64,000 bases of DNA from CAIYUC01 sp963682005 (GTDB lineage: Bacteria > Bacteroidota > Bacteroidia > Bacteroidales > FEN-979). Position 1 is the first letter of the stretch, and the number at the start of each line of letters is the position of its first letter. Under the pieces are notes generated by a model, which was not told the DNA's origin, ran no database searches, and worked only from the letters and a program-made list of their open reading frames with translations. Location of the stretch: positions 5,084,001 to 5,148,000 of the forward strand of contig OY820914.1 in the NCBI GenBank assembly GCA_963682005.1. Direction: 5' to 3'. The translations under genes were made by a program, and so were the position numbers. This document shows positions 44,883 to 53,289 of the stretch, in pieces.

Positions 44883-45224
44883 TCATTCTTCATTCTTCAT
44901 TACACCAGGATTCCAGAATAGTCTTTTGAAATCCAGAACCTGATCATTGACAACTTCTATACCTTCGCTTTCGAGGAGCTGTTTCATCATATTCGGGCCG
45001 TCAAAATGGCACTTGCCTGTCAAAAGGCCTTTCCTGTTCACCACTCTGTGGGCGGGAATATTTGTTACATCACTGTGGGATGCATTCATCGCCCATCCCA
45101 CCATCCTGGCTGATCCTTTTGTTCCGAGGTATTCGGCAATGGCTCCATAAGAGGTAACCCGTCCATAGGGGATCATTCTGACCACCTTGTACACCTTTTC
45201 AAAAAAGGATTCTTCACTCGCCAT
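44883..45224 (-). CDS. alkyltransferase-like (ATL/MGMT-family) DNA-binding protein
   Basis: The 113-residue protein has the MGMT C-terminal DNA-binding fold: FFEKVYKVVRMIPYGRVTSYGAIAEYLG with the winged-helix arginine-finger region, MVGWAMNAS, and IPAHRVVNRKGLLTG. The active-site PCHR of true methyltransferases is PAHR here (Cys to Ala near residue 57), the hallmark of ATL proteins, which bind O6-alkylguanine without repairing it and hand the lesion to nucleotide excision repair. It follows the MerR gene by 15 bases. The C-terminal NPGVMKNEE is encoded partly by a tandem repeat. Confidence 0.88.
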   Translation of the reverse strand: MASEESFFEKVYKVVRMIPYGRVTSYGAIAEYLGTKGSARMVGWAMNASHSDVTNIPAHRVVNRKGLLTGKCHFDGPNMMKQLLESEGIEVVNDQVLDFKRLFWNPGVMKNEE

Positions 45225-45239
45225 AAATTCCAGGTTGAT

Positions 45240-45575
45240 CTACAGTTCTTCCTTTATTTCGAGAAGAAATGTCTTGATCCGCTGGAGAGAATCGATGATC
45301 TCCACATTCTTTACCACATCATCCTTGTTCTGCTTCAGCTTTTCGCGGGCTCCCTGAAGCGTGTATCCACGTTCCTTTACAAGGTGATAGATGATCCTGA
45401 GGTTTTCTATATCCTGCTTTGTGAACAGCCTGTTCCCTTTCTTGTTCTTGGTGGGCTTCAGGATTTCAAATTCCTTTTCCCAGAATCTAATCAGTGAAGG
45501 ATTCACCTCGAAAAGCTCGGAAACTTCCCCGATGGTATAATAAACCCTTTCTATCTTGTCTATCTTTTTTAACAT
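45240..45575 (-). CDS. MerR-family transcriptional regulator
   Basis: The 111-residue protein has an N-terminal MerR-type winged helix: YYTIGEVSELFEVNPSLIRFWEKEF (~residues 11-35), then LKPTKNKKGNRLFTKQDIENLRIIYHLVKERGYTL (~38-72), and a short C-terminal helix. No effector domain is present, so it resembles the small MerR-like regulators that lie beside M23 peptidase genes in Bacteroidota. The ATG at 45575 is preferred; an upstream extension to 45623 would overlap the M23 gene. Confidence 0.85.
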   Translation of the reverse strand: MLKKIDKIERVYYTIGEVSELFEVNPSLIRFWEKEFEILKPTKNKKGNRLFTKQDIENLRIIYHLVKERGYTLQGAREKLKQNKDDVVKNVEIIDSLQRIKTFLLEIKEEL

Positions 45576-45585
45576 AAAGGGAAAT

Positions 45586-46560
45586 TTAATCCATCGTCTG
45601 GGATGGGCGTGAAGAGAGATCAAGCATCATTTTAAACTGATCGGGCGTAATATCATTAAAGAAGAAATAAATCGGGTTCACGGCTACCCCATTCTTGCGC
45701 ACCTCATAATGCAGATGCGGCGATGTTGATTTTCCCGTATTACCTACATATCCGATGATCTGACCCCGGAGGATTTTTTGTCCGGGTCTTACGAAGACCT
45801 TCGAAAGGTGTGCATAAACTGTTTGGTAGTTATAACCATGGTCAATTATGATCTCATTCCCGTAACCTCCCTCCACATCTCTTCCTGCCGAAACGATGGA
45901 GCCATTCCCTGTAGCATAAACAGCTGTTCCAATGGTTGCGGAAAAGTCCATGCCTTCATGGAATTTTCTGACTTTATAAAAGGGATCCACGCGCACTCCG
46001 AAATAGGACCCGATCCTCACAAGATCCTTATTATCCACCGGCTGGATCGCAGGAATGCTGGCAAGCATCCGCTCCTTGTTTTTTGCCAGGTCAAAAACCT
46101 CATCGTATGATTTGGACTGAATATAAAGCTGACCCATGATCTTATCCATCTTTTTCTCCGTCTCAATGATGAGATCAGAATTGGAATAGCCCACCAGTTT
46201 TTCATATTTATCAACACCGCCGATCCCTGCTTCCCTGATGGAATTTGGAATTGGTTCAGCTTCGAAAATAACACGGTATATATTATCATCCCTGTCTTCC
46301 AGGTCCTTAATAATCTTTGTAACCCGGTCGAGCTGATCATTGAGGATCGCATACTGCAGCTTCATCTGCTCAATCTCTCTTTTCTGCGCTTTTTCCTTCG
46401 GAGAATCCAGAAAATTATACACCAGGATAAATGCTGCAACGGCAAATACCACACCGGTTGACAAATGTGTGAAAAAATAGAGCAACCTTTTTCGGAAGGT
46501 TGTCTGTACACGATCAAATGTCAACGATTTTTTATTGAACTTGTACTTTACCTTGCTCAT
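45586..46560 (-). CDS. membrane-anchored M23 peptidoglycan endopeptidase
   Basis: The 324-residue protein has a basic N-terminus, one membrane helix at ~33-50 (LSTGVVFAVAAFILVYNFL), a coiled coil (~55-95) and an M23/LytM domain (~190-305) with HEGMDFSA (first zinc His), IIIDHGYNYQTVYAHLS and SPHLHYEVRKNG (HxH zinc ligand and catalytic His). The metal site is complete, so an active D,D-endopeptidase acting on peptide cross-links is expected, anchored in the inner membrane and facing the periplasm. It heads a five-gene minus-strand run (M23, MerR, ATL, Mrp, Nfu) and is divergent from alaS. Confidence 0.9.
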   Translation of the reverse strand: MSKVKYKFNKKSLTFDRVQTTFRKRLLYFFTHLSTGVVFAVAAFILVYNFLDSPKEKAQKREIEQMKLQYAILNDQLDRVTKIIKDLEDRDDNIYRVIFEAEPIPNSIREAGIGGVDKYEKLVGYSNSDLIIETEKKMDKIMGQLYIQSKSYDEVFDLAKNKERMLASIPAIQPVDNKDLVRIGSYFGVRVDPFYKVRKFHEGMDFSATIGTAVYATGNGSIVSAGRDVEGGYGNEIIIDHGYNYQTVYAHLSKVFVRPGQKILRGQIIGYVGNTGKSTSPHLHYEVRKNGVAVNPIYFFFNDITPDQFKMMLDLSSRPSQTMD

Positions 46561-46626
46561 TAAAAGCGAAATAAAGAATTATTCGGGATGAGATGTTCTA
46601 ACAGCTACAAAATTAAGTAAATAAAT

Positions 46627-46634
46627 TAACTTTG
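46627..46634 (+). promoter_or_regulatory. -7 box upstream of alaS
   Basis: TAACTTTG fits TAnnTTTG; it lies 62 bases before the alaS ATG in the divergent gap with the M23 gene. Confidence 0.45.
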
Positions 46635-46695
46635 CAGGTCGTTTTTGCACCGTTTTTGTTAAAGAATGTTAATTGATTTCTAACTCTTTGAATAA

Positions 46696-49335
46696 ATGAA
46701 CTCTAAAATTGTCCGACAAACTTTTCTTGAATTCTTCAAAGCAAAAAACCATCATATTGTTCCATCTGCCTCCATGGTGGTCAAGGATGATCCAACCCTG
46801 ATGTTCACTAATGCGGGGATGAACCAGTTCAAGGATTATTTCCTGGGAAATAAGCCGTCTGTTTATCCCCGGATCGCCGACACGCAGAAATGCCTGCGTG
46901 TTTCCGGTAAACACAATGACCTTGAGGAAGTTGGTCATGACACGTATCACCACACTATGTTTGAAATGCTTGGAAACTGGTCATTCGGCGATTATTTCAA
47001 AAAGGAGGCGATTGAATGGGGTTGGGAATTTCTGACTGATGTTATGAAAATTGAAAAAGACCGGCTTTATGTCACGGTTTTTGAAGGCGATGAAAAAGAA
47101 GGACTTTCCCGGGACAACGAGGCCTACAATTATTGGAAAAACATTATCCCCGAAGAACGGATCCTGCTGGGCTCAAAGAAAGACAATTTCTGGGAAATGG
47201 GCGATACCGGGCCATGTGGCCCGTGTTCGGAGATCCACGCCGACATCCGTGATGATGCTGAAAGAGCAGAGATCCCTGGCAGTACCCTGGTGAACAAAGG
47301 AAATCCGCTGGTGATCGAAATCTGGAACCTGGTCTTTATCGAGTTCAACCGCCAGGCTAACGGTAAGCTTTCCCCATTGCCTGCAAAGCATGTCGATACG
47401 GGAATGGGATTCGAGCGTCTTTGCATGGTCCTTCAAAAGAAAAAATCGAATTACGATACGGATGTATTCCAGCCTATCCTTCAGGCCATCTCGGCAAAGG
47501 CAGGAATAGCCTACGGCAAGTATGAAAAAGCGGACATCGCCATGCGTGTGGTGGCCGATCATCTCAGGGCCATCAGCTTTGCGATTGCCGACGGGCAGGT
47601 GCCCTCCAACAACAAGGCCGGGTACGTGATCCGCAGGATCCTCCGCCGGGCAGTTCGTTACGGCTATGTTTTCCTGGAGTTCAGGGAACCCTTTATCAAC
47701 GATTTCGTTTCCGTGCTGATCGGGCAAATGGGTGAGCAATTCCCGGAACTGATCAGGCAAAAGGATCTGATCGTTAACGTGATCAGGGAGGAAGAAGCAG
47801 GGTTTCTCCGGACGCTGGAAACCGGGATACTGCGTTTCAACAGTTACATGGAAACCGCCTCGGGACACGGGTTGCGGACTTCGAAAGAAATGGAAGGCAA
47901 ATTCGCATTTGAGCTTTACGACACGTATGGCTTTCCTGTTGACCTTACCCAGTTGATGGCACGTGAGCAGGGATGGACAGTAGATATGGAGGGGTTCAAC
48001 AAAGGCCTTGAAGAGCAAAAAGCCCGGTCGCGCCAGGCAGCCACGGTTGACACTGCCGATTGGATCGTGGTTCACGCGGATAACGGAGGTCGTGAATTTA
48101 CAGGCTATGATGAGCTTTCGGATGATGTGACCATTTCAAGGTACAGGAAAGTAATCGCAAAAGATGGAGAATTTTACCAGGTCGTTCTGAATAAAACCCC
48201 GTTCTATGCAGAATCCGGTGGACAGGTAGGAGACCGGGGGATCCTCTCTGCAGGTGACTGGCAAACCACTGTCGAAAATACCATCAAGGAAAATGACCTG
48301 ACCATTCATATCCTCAAGGAACTGCCCGGAAACGTAAATGAAACATTCACTGCCATAGTTGATCCTTCAATCCGCAGGGCAACTGCCAACAACCATTCAG
48401 CCACCCACCTGTTGCATGCGGCCTTGCGTAAAGTCCTCGGACCTCATGTCGAGCAGAAAGGATCGCTTGTGGATGAAAACCGTCTCAGGTTTGATTTTAC
48501 GCATTTCGCAAAACTGACAGACGAAGAGATCAGCAAGGTCGAAGAGATCGTCAACCGTAAGATCTGGGAGAACATTCCGTTGCATGAAGAGCGGTCCCTC
48601 CCGATCAACCAGGCAAAGGAAATGGGGGCCATGGCTCTTTTCGGTGAAAAGTACGGAGAAACGGTAAGGGTCGTGATGTTCGACAAGTCGTTTTCCATTG
48701 AACTCTGCGGCGGAACCCATGTTCCCGCCACCGGTCAGATCGGACTTTTCAAGATCATCTCGGAAGGTGCGATTGCTGCGGGTATCCGGAGGATCGAAGC
48801 CATCACTGAGCGGAAAGCTCTTGAATATTACGCTTCCCAGATGACCATACTGGATGAGGCCAAAGAATTGCTGAAAAACCCAAAAGATATTCTGAGGGGA
48901 ATCCGTACCATTCTCGAGGAGAATCAAAGCCTGAAGAAAATTGCAGCAGAATTTGAAAAGTCAAAACTGGCAGGAATTGCCGGGGAAATGAAAGGAAAAG
49001 CCGAGAATGTAAATGGCATTAATTTCATTTCTGCCCAGGTGGAACTGGACGCAGAAAATGCCAAGAGCCTTGCCTTTGAGCTGATCAAATCACTGGAGAA
49101 CCTTTTCCTCGTCTTTGCCGCAGAAAATGACGGGAAAGCAAATCTTGTGGTAATGATCTCCGAGAATCTCGTCAAAGAGAAAGGGCTGAATGCCGGAACC
49201 ATTATCCGTGAACTCGCAAAGGAAGTGCAGGGAGGTGGAGGCGGACAACCTCATGTGGCGACAGCCGGAGGGAAAAACCCTGCTGGCATACCAGCAGTAC
49301 TGGAGAAAGCAAGGACCATTATTGATCAATTATGA
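46696..49335 (+). CDS. alaS: alanyl-tRNA synthetase
   Basis: The 879-residue class II synthetase has catalytic motifs LMFTNAGMNQFKDYFLG (~35-51) and GMGFERLCMVLQ, the editing domain zinc site HSATHLLHAAL (~567-577) with CGGTHVPATGQIG (~671-683), and a C-terminal DHHA1/C-Ala domain ending with GGGGGQPHVATAGGKNP. Editing residues appear intact, so it should clear Ser- and Gly-tRNA(Ala). Length and order match the family. It is probably followed by co-transcription of the AlkD-like gene 23 bases downstream. Confidence 0.97.
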   Translation: MNSKIVRQTFLEFFKAKNHHIVPSASMVVKDDPTLMFTNAGMNQFKDYFLGNKPSVYPRIADTQKCLRVSGKHNDLEEVGHDTYHHTMFEMLGNWSFGDYFKKEAIEWGWEFLTDVMKIEKDRLYVTVFEGDEKEGLSRDNEAYNYWKNIIPEERILLGSKKDNFWEMGDTGPCGPCSEIHADIRDDAERAEIPGSTLVNKGNPLVIEIWNLVFIEFNRQANGKLSPLPAKHVDTGMGFERLCMVLQKKKSNYDTDVFQPILQAISAKAGIAYGKYEKADIAMRVVADHLRAISFAIADGQVPSNNKAGYVIRRILRRAVRYGYVFLEFREPFINDFVSVLIGQMGEQFPELIRQKDLIVNVIREEEAGFLRTLETGILRFNSYMETASGHGLRTSKEMEGKFAFELYDTYGFPVDLTQLMAREQGWTVDMEGFNKGLEEQKARSRQAATVDTADWIVVHADNGGREFTGYDELSDDVTISRYRKVIAKDGEFYQVVLNKTPFYAESGGQVGDRGILSAGDWQTTVENTIKENDLTIHILKELPGNVNETFTAIVDPSIRRATANNHSATHLLHAALRKVLGPHVEQKGSLVDENRLRFDFTHFAKLTDEEISKVEEIVNRKIWENIPLHEERSLPINQAKEMGAMALFGEKYGETVRVVMFDKSFSIELCGGTHVPATGQIGLFKIISEGAIAAGIRRIEAITERKALEYYASQMTILDEAKELLKNPKDILRGIRTILEENQSLKKIAAEFEKSKLAGIAGEMKGKAENVNGINFISAQVELDAENAKSLAFELIKSLENLFLVFAAENDGKANLVVMISENLVKEKGLNAGTIIRELAKEVQGGGGGQPHVATAGGKNPAGIPAVLEKARTIIDQL

Positions 49336-49358
49336 ATTATGAGCTTGAATTATGAATT

Positions 49359-50072
49359 ATGAGACCTGATGAACTCTTTCATGATATTCACATGTTTTGC
49401 GTCAGCAATGCGGATGAGAGTATTGTAAAGAAATATTCACGCTATTTTAAAACCGGATACCCCGGGTATGGCATTGCAGGCGAACTTTACGAAGAGAAAG
49501 TCAAATCACTGAAAGCAGATCCGGAACTTACCTTATCCCTTCTCCTGGAAGCCGCTCCCCTTCTTATCAGAACCGGGAAATATGAAGAAACAACTTTTGC
49601 CATCCGTTTGCTTCTTGGATTCTCAAAGCAATTTGAAAAGTCAACCTTTGACCATGTGGCAAAATGGTTTGATATCGGCATTACAAACTGGGCTCATACA
49701 GATTATTTATGCGGAGAGGTGATGAACCTTTTTTTCAAAAAGAATATCATCACCCTGGACACGATCGGTTCATGGAGAATCGGTAATAACAAGTTCCAGC
49801 GACGTGCTGCGGTTGTCAGTCTTATCAAACCTATGAAGCTATCATCTGAGTTTGGACCTTATTTTGAGTTCATTTCCCCCATGATGATGGATCCAGAACG
49901 GGAAGTTCACCAGGGCCTCGGATGGTTCCTGCGGGAAGCCTGGAAAAAGCAGAATGAACCGACGGAAGCATTTCTCCTGAAATGGAAAGATCAATCAGCA
50001 CGGCTGATTTTCCAGTATGCTACTGAAAAGATGACGGCGGAGCAGAAAACAAGGTTTAAAAGAACCAAATAA
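49359..50072 (+). CDS. AlkD-like DNA alkylation repair (HEAT-repeat) protein
   Basis: The 237-residue all-helical protein matches the DNA alkylation repair family (PF08713): YFKTGYPGYGIAGELYEEKVK near the start, LLLEAAPLLIRTGKYEETTFAI, and WFDIGITNWAHTDYLCGEVM, then RRAAVVSLIKPMK and GLGWFLREAW. AlkD-type glycosylases excise positively charged alkylpurines by wrapping DNA with HEAT repeats. The family consensus in this group has WDxxD-like residues; NWAHTDYLC (~108-116) may fill that role, though many relatives have no demonstrated activity. An imperfect direct repeat (GAATTATGA) occurs at its 5' side. Confidence 0.75.
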   Translation: MRPDELFHDIHMFCVSNADESIVKKYSRYFKTGYPGYGIAGELYEEKVKSLKADPELTLSLLLEAAPLLIRTGKYEETTFAIRLLLGFSKQFEKSTFDHVAKWFDIGITNWAHTDYLCGEVMNLFFKKNIITLDTIGSWRIGNNKFQRRAAVVSLIKPMKLSSEFGPYFEFISPMMMDPEREVHQGLGWFLREAWKKQNEPTEAFLLKWKDQSARLIFQYATEKMTAEQKTRFKRTK

Positions 50073-50098
50073 GGGATGCTGGATGCTGGATAATTTCT

Positions 50099-50125
50099 AA
50101 TTGACCTAATTGATCTAATTGACCT
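50099..50125. repeat. 9-base tandem repeat in the alkD-pstS gap
   Basis: Three consecutive units AATTGACCT, AATTGATCT, AATTGACCT. They lie in the 142-base AT-rich space between two convergent genes. No terminator hairpin is recognisable there. Confidence 0.75.
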
Positions 50126-50214
50126 AAATGGTAGAAAAATTTTGAATGTTTTGCTTTTTGGAATTTGTTTAGGATTTAGATCAACTAGAATTTAGAAATT
50201 TTTCACTCCGTTCA

Positions 50215-51186
50215 TTAATTGGATCCGCTGATATTCTTCAACGCATAGAGCCTTGGCGGGATCTCAAAGGAGTGCAGTTCGATATAGCCCTGCGGAGCCA
50301 CATAGTTCTGGCCTTCTGTAAGTACCCAGATCAGGAATTCAACGACCTCACGTGTATCAGGCTTCCCGTTTGCGGCAAAATAGAGGTTCCGGGTGAGAGC
50401 ACAAGGATATTTACCCAGCCACATGGCCCGCTGAAGATGATCGATACTGTCATAGAACTTTTCCTTGGGTTCGAGGTTCCCGTTCTGGTTCAGATCGAGG
50501 GGAACAATGGCAACATCTGTCCTGAAACTATGTGTTGAAGGATCCATGGTATAGATAAAGTTGCAATACCCTAGTGAAAGGGGATCCTTTTTTATGGATT
50601 CAATCATTTTTTCTTCCCCCTCAACCGGGTAACCTTTCATTTCATTCGGGGCCAGCCATAAATATTTTCCAAGAACATCGGTTGCCCCGGATGAATCCGA
50701 CCTTAAATAGACATCGACTTTATCGGAAGCGGGCTTGCCATAGATATCGCCCCATGTTTTCACAGGATAACCGGCGAACAGGTCGGCCATGTCATCTTTT
50801 TTCATTCCCTTTTTCATGATCTCTTTAAGGTATGGATTCTGGTTGTTGATGATGGGTATGACACCCAGCCTTGCAACTGGTATCACCCATAACAAGGAAT
50901 CGGTGGTTGAAACGATCTCGCTGGAGATCATGGCCAGGTCAATCTTTTTGTTAATGATCTCGTTCAACCCGCGGCCGGAACCAATCCCTTCCAGTTCAAA
51001 TTGTGCATAGGGATGGGTCTTGGTAAACTCTGCGATCCAGACTTTGGTCAGAGGCAGAAGTGCATAAGCTCCGGCAATCTTAATCGGTCCAGGATGGCTT
51101 GGCAAGGGCCTTTCCTCCCTGGTGGAAACCTGCTTACAGCAAGAAAGAAAGAGAATGGCTGATAGAAGAAGTAGATTTGTTTTCAT
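50215..51186 (-). CDS. PstS-like phosphate-binding lipoprotein
   Basis: The 323-residue protein has a lipoprotein signal (LLLLSAILFLSCCKQ; Cys near 16-17) and a periplasmic-binding fold of the PBP_like_2 group: IKIAGAYALLPLTKVWIAEF, FELEGIGSGRGLNEIINKKIDLAMIS, YLRSDSSGATDVLGKYL, and YCNFIY. The SGSGxG-like GIGSGRG and SDSSGA loops correspond to phosphate-coordinating loops of PstS. It may bind phosphate or another oxyanion. No pstCAB or phoU genes are adjacent, so this is an orphan receptor or one serving a transporter elsewhere. Confidence 0.8.
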   Translation of the reverse strand: MKTNLLLLSAILFLSCCKQVSTREERPLPSHPGPIKIAGAYALLPLTKVWIAEFTKTHPYAQFELEGIGSGRGLNEIINKKIDLAMISSEIVSTTDSLLWVIPVARLGVIPIINNQNPYLKEIMKKGMKKDDMADLFAGYPVKTWGDIYGKPASDKVDVYLRSDSSGATDVLGKYLWLAPNEMKGYPVEGEEKMIESIKKDPLSLGYCNFIYTMDPSTHSFRTDVAIVPLDLNQNGNLEPKEKFYDSIDHLQRAMWLGKYPCALTRNLYFAANGKPDTREVVEFLIWVLTEGQNYVAPQGYIELHSFEIPPRLYALKNISGSN

Positions 51187-51263
51187 ATGGTAGAGTTTTG
51201 AGAGATTTCAGGTGGTTAAAGTTAGAGATTCTGATTTCTCAAGTCAAGAAAAATGAAAAATAA

Positions 51264-51794
51264 TTAAAAATCCTTTTGTATTTCTCCTTTTACTGCTTCC
51301 AGTGCGGATTCCACACGAAGCGGAGAATCATTCCCAATGTAAAGTTCAAGGATCACACGGGCCAGTTCACCTGAAGGAGATGTTTCATTTACCTGTCCGG
51401 CTGCCAGGTTGATCATCCGGATCATCTCCTCCTTGGCATTTTTTACCAATTCCCAGGACCTGGAGGAGATATAGAGCTGCTGCGAAAGGTTGTACTCAAA
51501 TTCTTCCCGTATGGCCCTGAGCAATTCGTTTTGCAATTGGAAAGCATCCATTTCGGGCCGGTTAATGCGCATTACAAGATTGTTCGGGGTGATGCGTTCG
51601 AGGAACAGGACGATCCGTTCATAAGCCTGGAGGCGCAGTGGGAGAATGATCTTTTCATCCGCCTTATGTGCACTGAGATCAACCGGTTGCTTTACATGAG
51701 AGAAATAATATCGTAGCACGATCAATACCGACAGGAGAAGGAGCCCGATCGTCAGGATGATCGTCACTAAATTAAACAATACCTGTGTTATCAT
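51264..51794 (-). CDS. Bacteroidota-specific single-pass membrane protein (DUF7935-like)
   Basis: The 176-residue protein has one N-terminal membrane helix (~residues 3-27, LFNLVTIILTIGLLLLSVLIVLRYY) and a cytoplasmic helical domain with LRLQAYERIVLFLERITPNNLVMRI and IREEFEYNLSQQLYISSRSWELVKNAKEE, a conserved pattern in Bacteroidota proteins of unknown function. The start at 51794 is preferred because the longer in-frame start at 51926 would add 44 residues that span the promoter of the divergent aminotransferase gene. No function can be assigned. Confidence 0.65.
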   Translation of the reverse strand: MITQVLFNLVTIILTIGLLLLSVLIVLRYYFSHVKQPVDLSAHKADEKIILPLRLQAYERIVLFLERITPNNLVMRINRPEMDAFQLQNELLRAIREEFEYNLSQQLYISSRSWELVKNAKEEMIRMINLAAGQVNETSPSGELARVILELYIGNDSPLRVESALEAVKGEIQKDF

Positions 51795-51886
51795 AAGTGG
51801 TGTTTTACTGAAGACAAATCTACTGATATTTTCAGCTCCGGAAATATTTATTTGGCCTGTTTTTACTGTGAAAACAGAAATTTTCT

Positions 51887-51894
51887 TAAATTTG
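51887..51894 (+). promoter_or_regulatory. -7 box upstream of the aminotransferase gene
   Basis: TAAATTTG matches TAnnTTTG and lies 41 bases before the chosen ATG at 51936. Confidence 0.5.
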
Positions 51895-51935
51895 CCCATT
51901 CTCAAAAAAACCTCATTATCATACAATTAGAATTT

Positions 51936-53129
51936 ATGTTATCGAACCGGATCAATTACTTATCAGAATCAGAAACGCTCGCGATGTCCCGGAAAAGCAG
52001 GGAGCTGAAAGCACTGGGGCACAATGTAATCAACCTTAGCCTGGGCGAACCGGATTTCAACACGCCGGACTATGTCAAAGATGCCGCCAAGAAGGCCATT
52101 GATGATAATTATTCATTCTATACACCTGTGGCCGGGTACCAGGATCTGCGCGAGGCTATCTGCAATAAGCTCATGCGCGACAATGGACTTCAGTACAAGT
52201 GCGAACAGATTGTCGTTTCTACCGGTGCAAAGCAATCCATTGCAAACGTGGTGCTCAGCCTTGTAAATCCGGGCGACGAAGTAATTGTTCCGGCACCATA
52301 CTGGGTTTCTTATAAAGAGATCATCAAAGTCGCAGAAGGGAAAGCCATTTTCATTCCCTCATCGATCGAGACGGATTTCAAAGTCACACCGGCACAACTT
52401 GAAGCAGCCATCACCCCGAAAACAAAACTTCTCATATACAGTTCCCCCTGTAACCCCACAGGTTCGGTTTATACAAGGGATGAGCTTAAAGCCATCGCAG
52501 AAGTAATGGCAAAGCATCCTTCCATTTATATAATTGCGGATGAAATATACGAGCATATCATTTTTGCGGGTAAACACGAAAGCATTGCCCAATTTGATTT
52601 TATCAAAGAACAGGTGATCGTTGTGAACGGCGTTTCCAAGGGATTTGCCATGACCGGCTGGAGGATTGGTTATATTGCCGCACCCCTTGTGATTGCCAAA
52701 GCCTGTGATAAACTCCAGGGACAATTCACATCAGGCGCTTCATCCATCGCCCAGCGTGCAGCCCTGATGGCCATCCAGACCGATCCCGACACACCTGATC
52801 TAAGGATGATGCAAAAAGCATTCAGGGAAAGAAGAGACCTGATGTTTAAGCTTCTGAGTGAAATCCCGGGCATGAAGCTGAACAACCCCAATGGCGCTTT
52901 TTATTTCTTTCCCGACATTTCATATTATTTCGGAAAAACCGACGGAACAAACACGATCAGCAACAGCAATGACCTGTGCATGTACCTGCTGAACAAGGTT
53001 TTCGTAGCCCTCGTTCCGGGTGATGCGTTCGGCAACCCTCAATGCATCCGTTTCTCGTATGCCACATCCAAAGAGAACCTTACCGAAGCAGCAAGGAGGA
53101 TAAAGGAGGCGCTGGCGGAGTTAAAGTAG
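51936..53129 (+). CDS. class I PLP-dependent aminotransferase (aspartate aminotransferase type)
   Basis: The 397-residue protein has fold-type I features: NLSLGEPDFNTPDYV (~30-44), APYWVSYKEI, SSPCNPTGSVYTRDEL (~168-183), IIADEIYEHIIF (PLP-ring Asp/Tyr region, ~199-210), and the Schiff-base lysine in VNGVSKGFAMTGWRIGY (~231-247). The C-terminal RFSYATSKENLTEAARRI holds the substrate carboxylate Arg. The sequence is of the aspartate/prephenate aminotransferase class Ib. An upstream ATG at 51852 is rejected because it precedes the promoter box. Confidence 0.9.
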   Translation: MLSNRINYLSESETLAMSRKSRELKALGHNVINLSLGEPDFNTPDYVKDAAKKAIDDNYSFYTPVAGYQDLREAICNKLMRDNGLQYKCEQIVVSTGAKQSIANVVLSLVNPGDEVIVPAPYWVSYKEIIKVAEGKAIFIPSSIETDFKVTPAQLEAAITPKTKLLIYSSPCNPTGSVYTRDELKAIAEVMAKHPSIYIIADEIYEHIIFAGKHESIAQFDFIKEQVIVVNGVSKGFAMTGWRIGYIAAPLVIAKACDKLQGQFTSGASSIAQRAALMAIQTDPDTPDLRMMQKAFRERRDLMFKLLSEIPGMKLNNPNGAFYFFPDISYYFGKTDGTNTISNSNDLCMYLLNKVFVALVPGDAFGNPQCIRFSYATSKENLTEAARRIKEALAELK

Positions 53130-53255
53130 GCTACAGGCTACAAGCTTCAGGCTTCAGGCCAAAAGCCGCGGGCCTCGGGCTATGGGCTTAAAAAATTAAA
53201 AATGAAGAATTAAAAATTAAGCTTGAAGCCTGTAGCTTGAGGCCTGTAGCATAAA
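53130..53255. repeat. imperfect inverted repeat element
   Basis: The left arm (53133-53158, CTACAGGCTACAAGCTTCAGG and on) is the imperfect reverse complement of the right arm (53222-53251, GCTTGAAGCCTGTAGCTTGAG and on). Between them is a GC-rich segment and a run of TTAAAAATT-type words. It fills most of the 160-base gap before pckG. It resembles short extragenic repeats scattered in Bacteroidota genomes, and may fold as a long hairpin in the transcript. Confidence 0.7.
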
Positions 53256-53289
53256 TGACGAATATTAACAAGACTAAAAATATAAACAA

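Noticed and set aside
44844..44900. CRISPR-like array
   Set aside because: The units are 7 bases long and contiguous with no spacers, so this is a simple tandem repeat.
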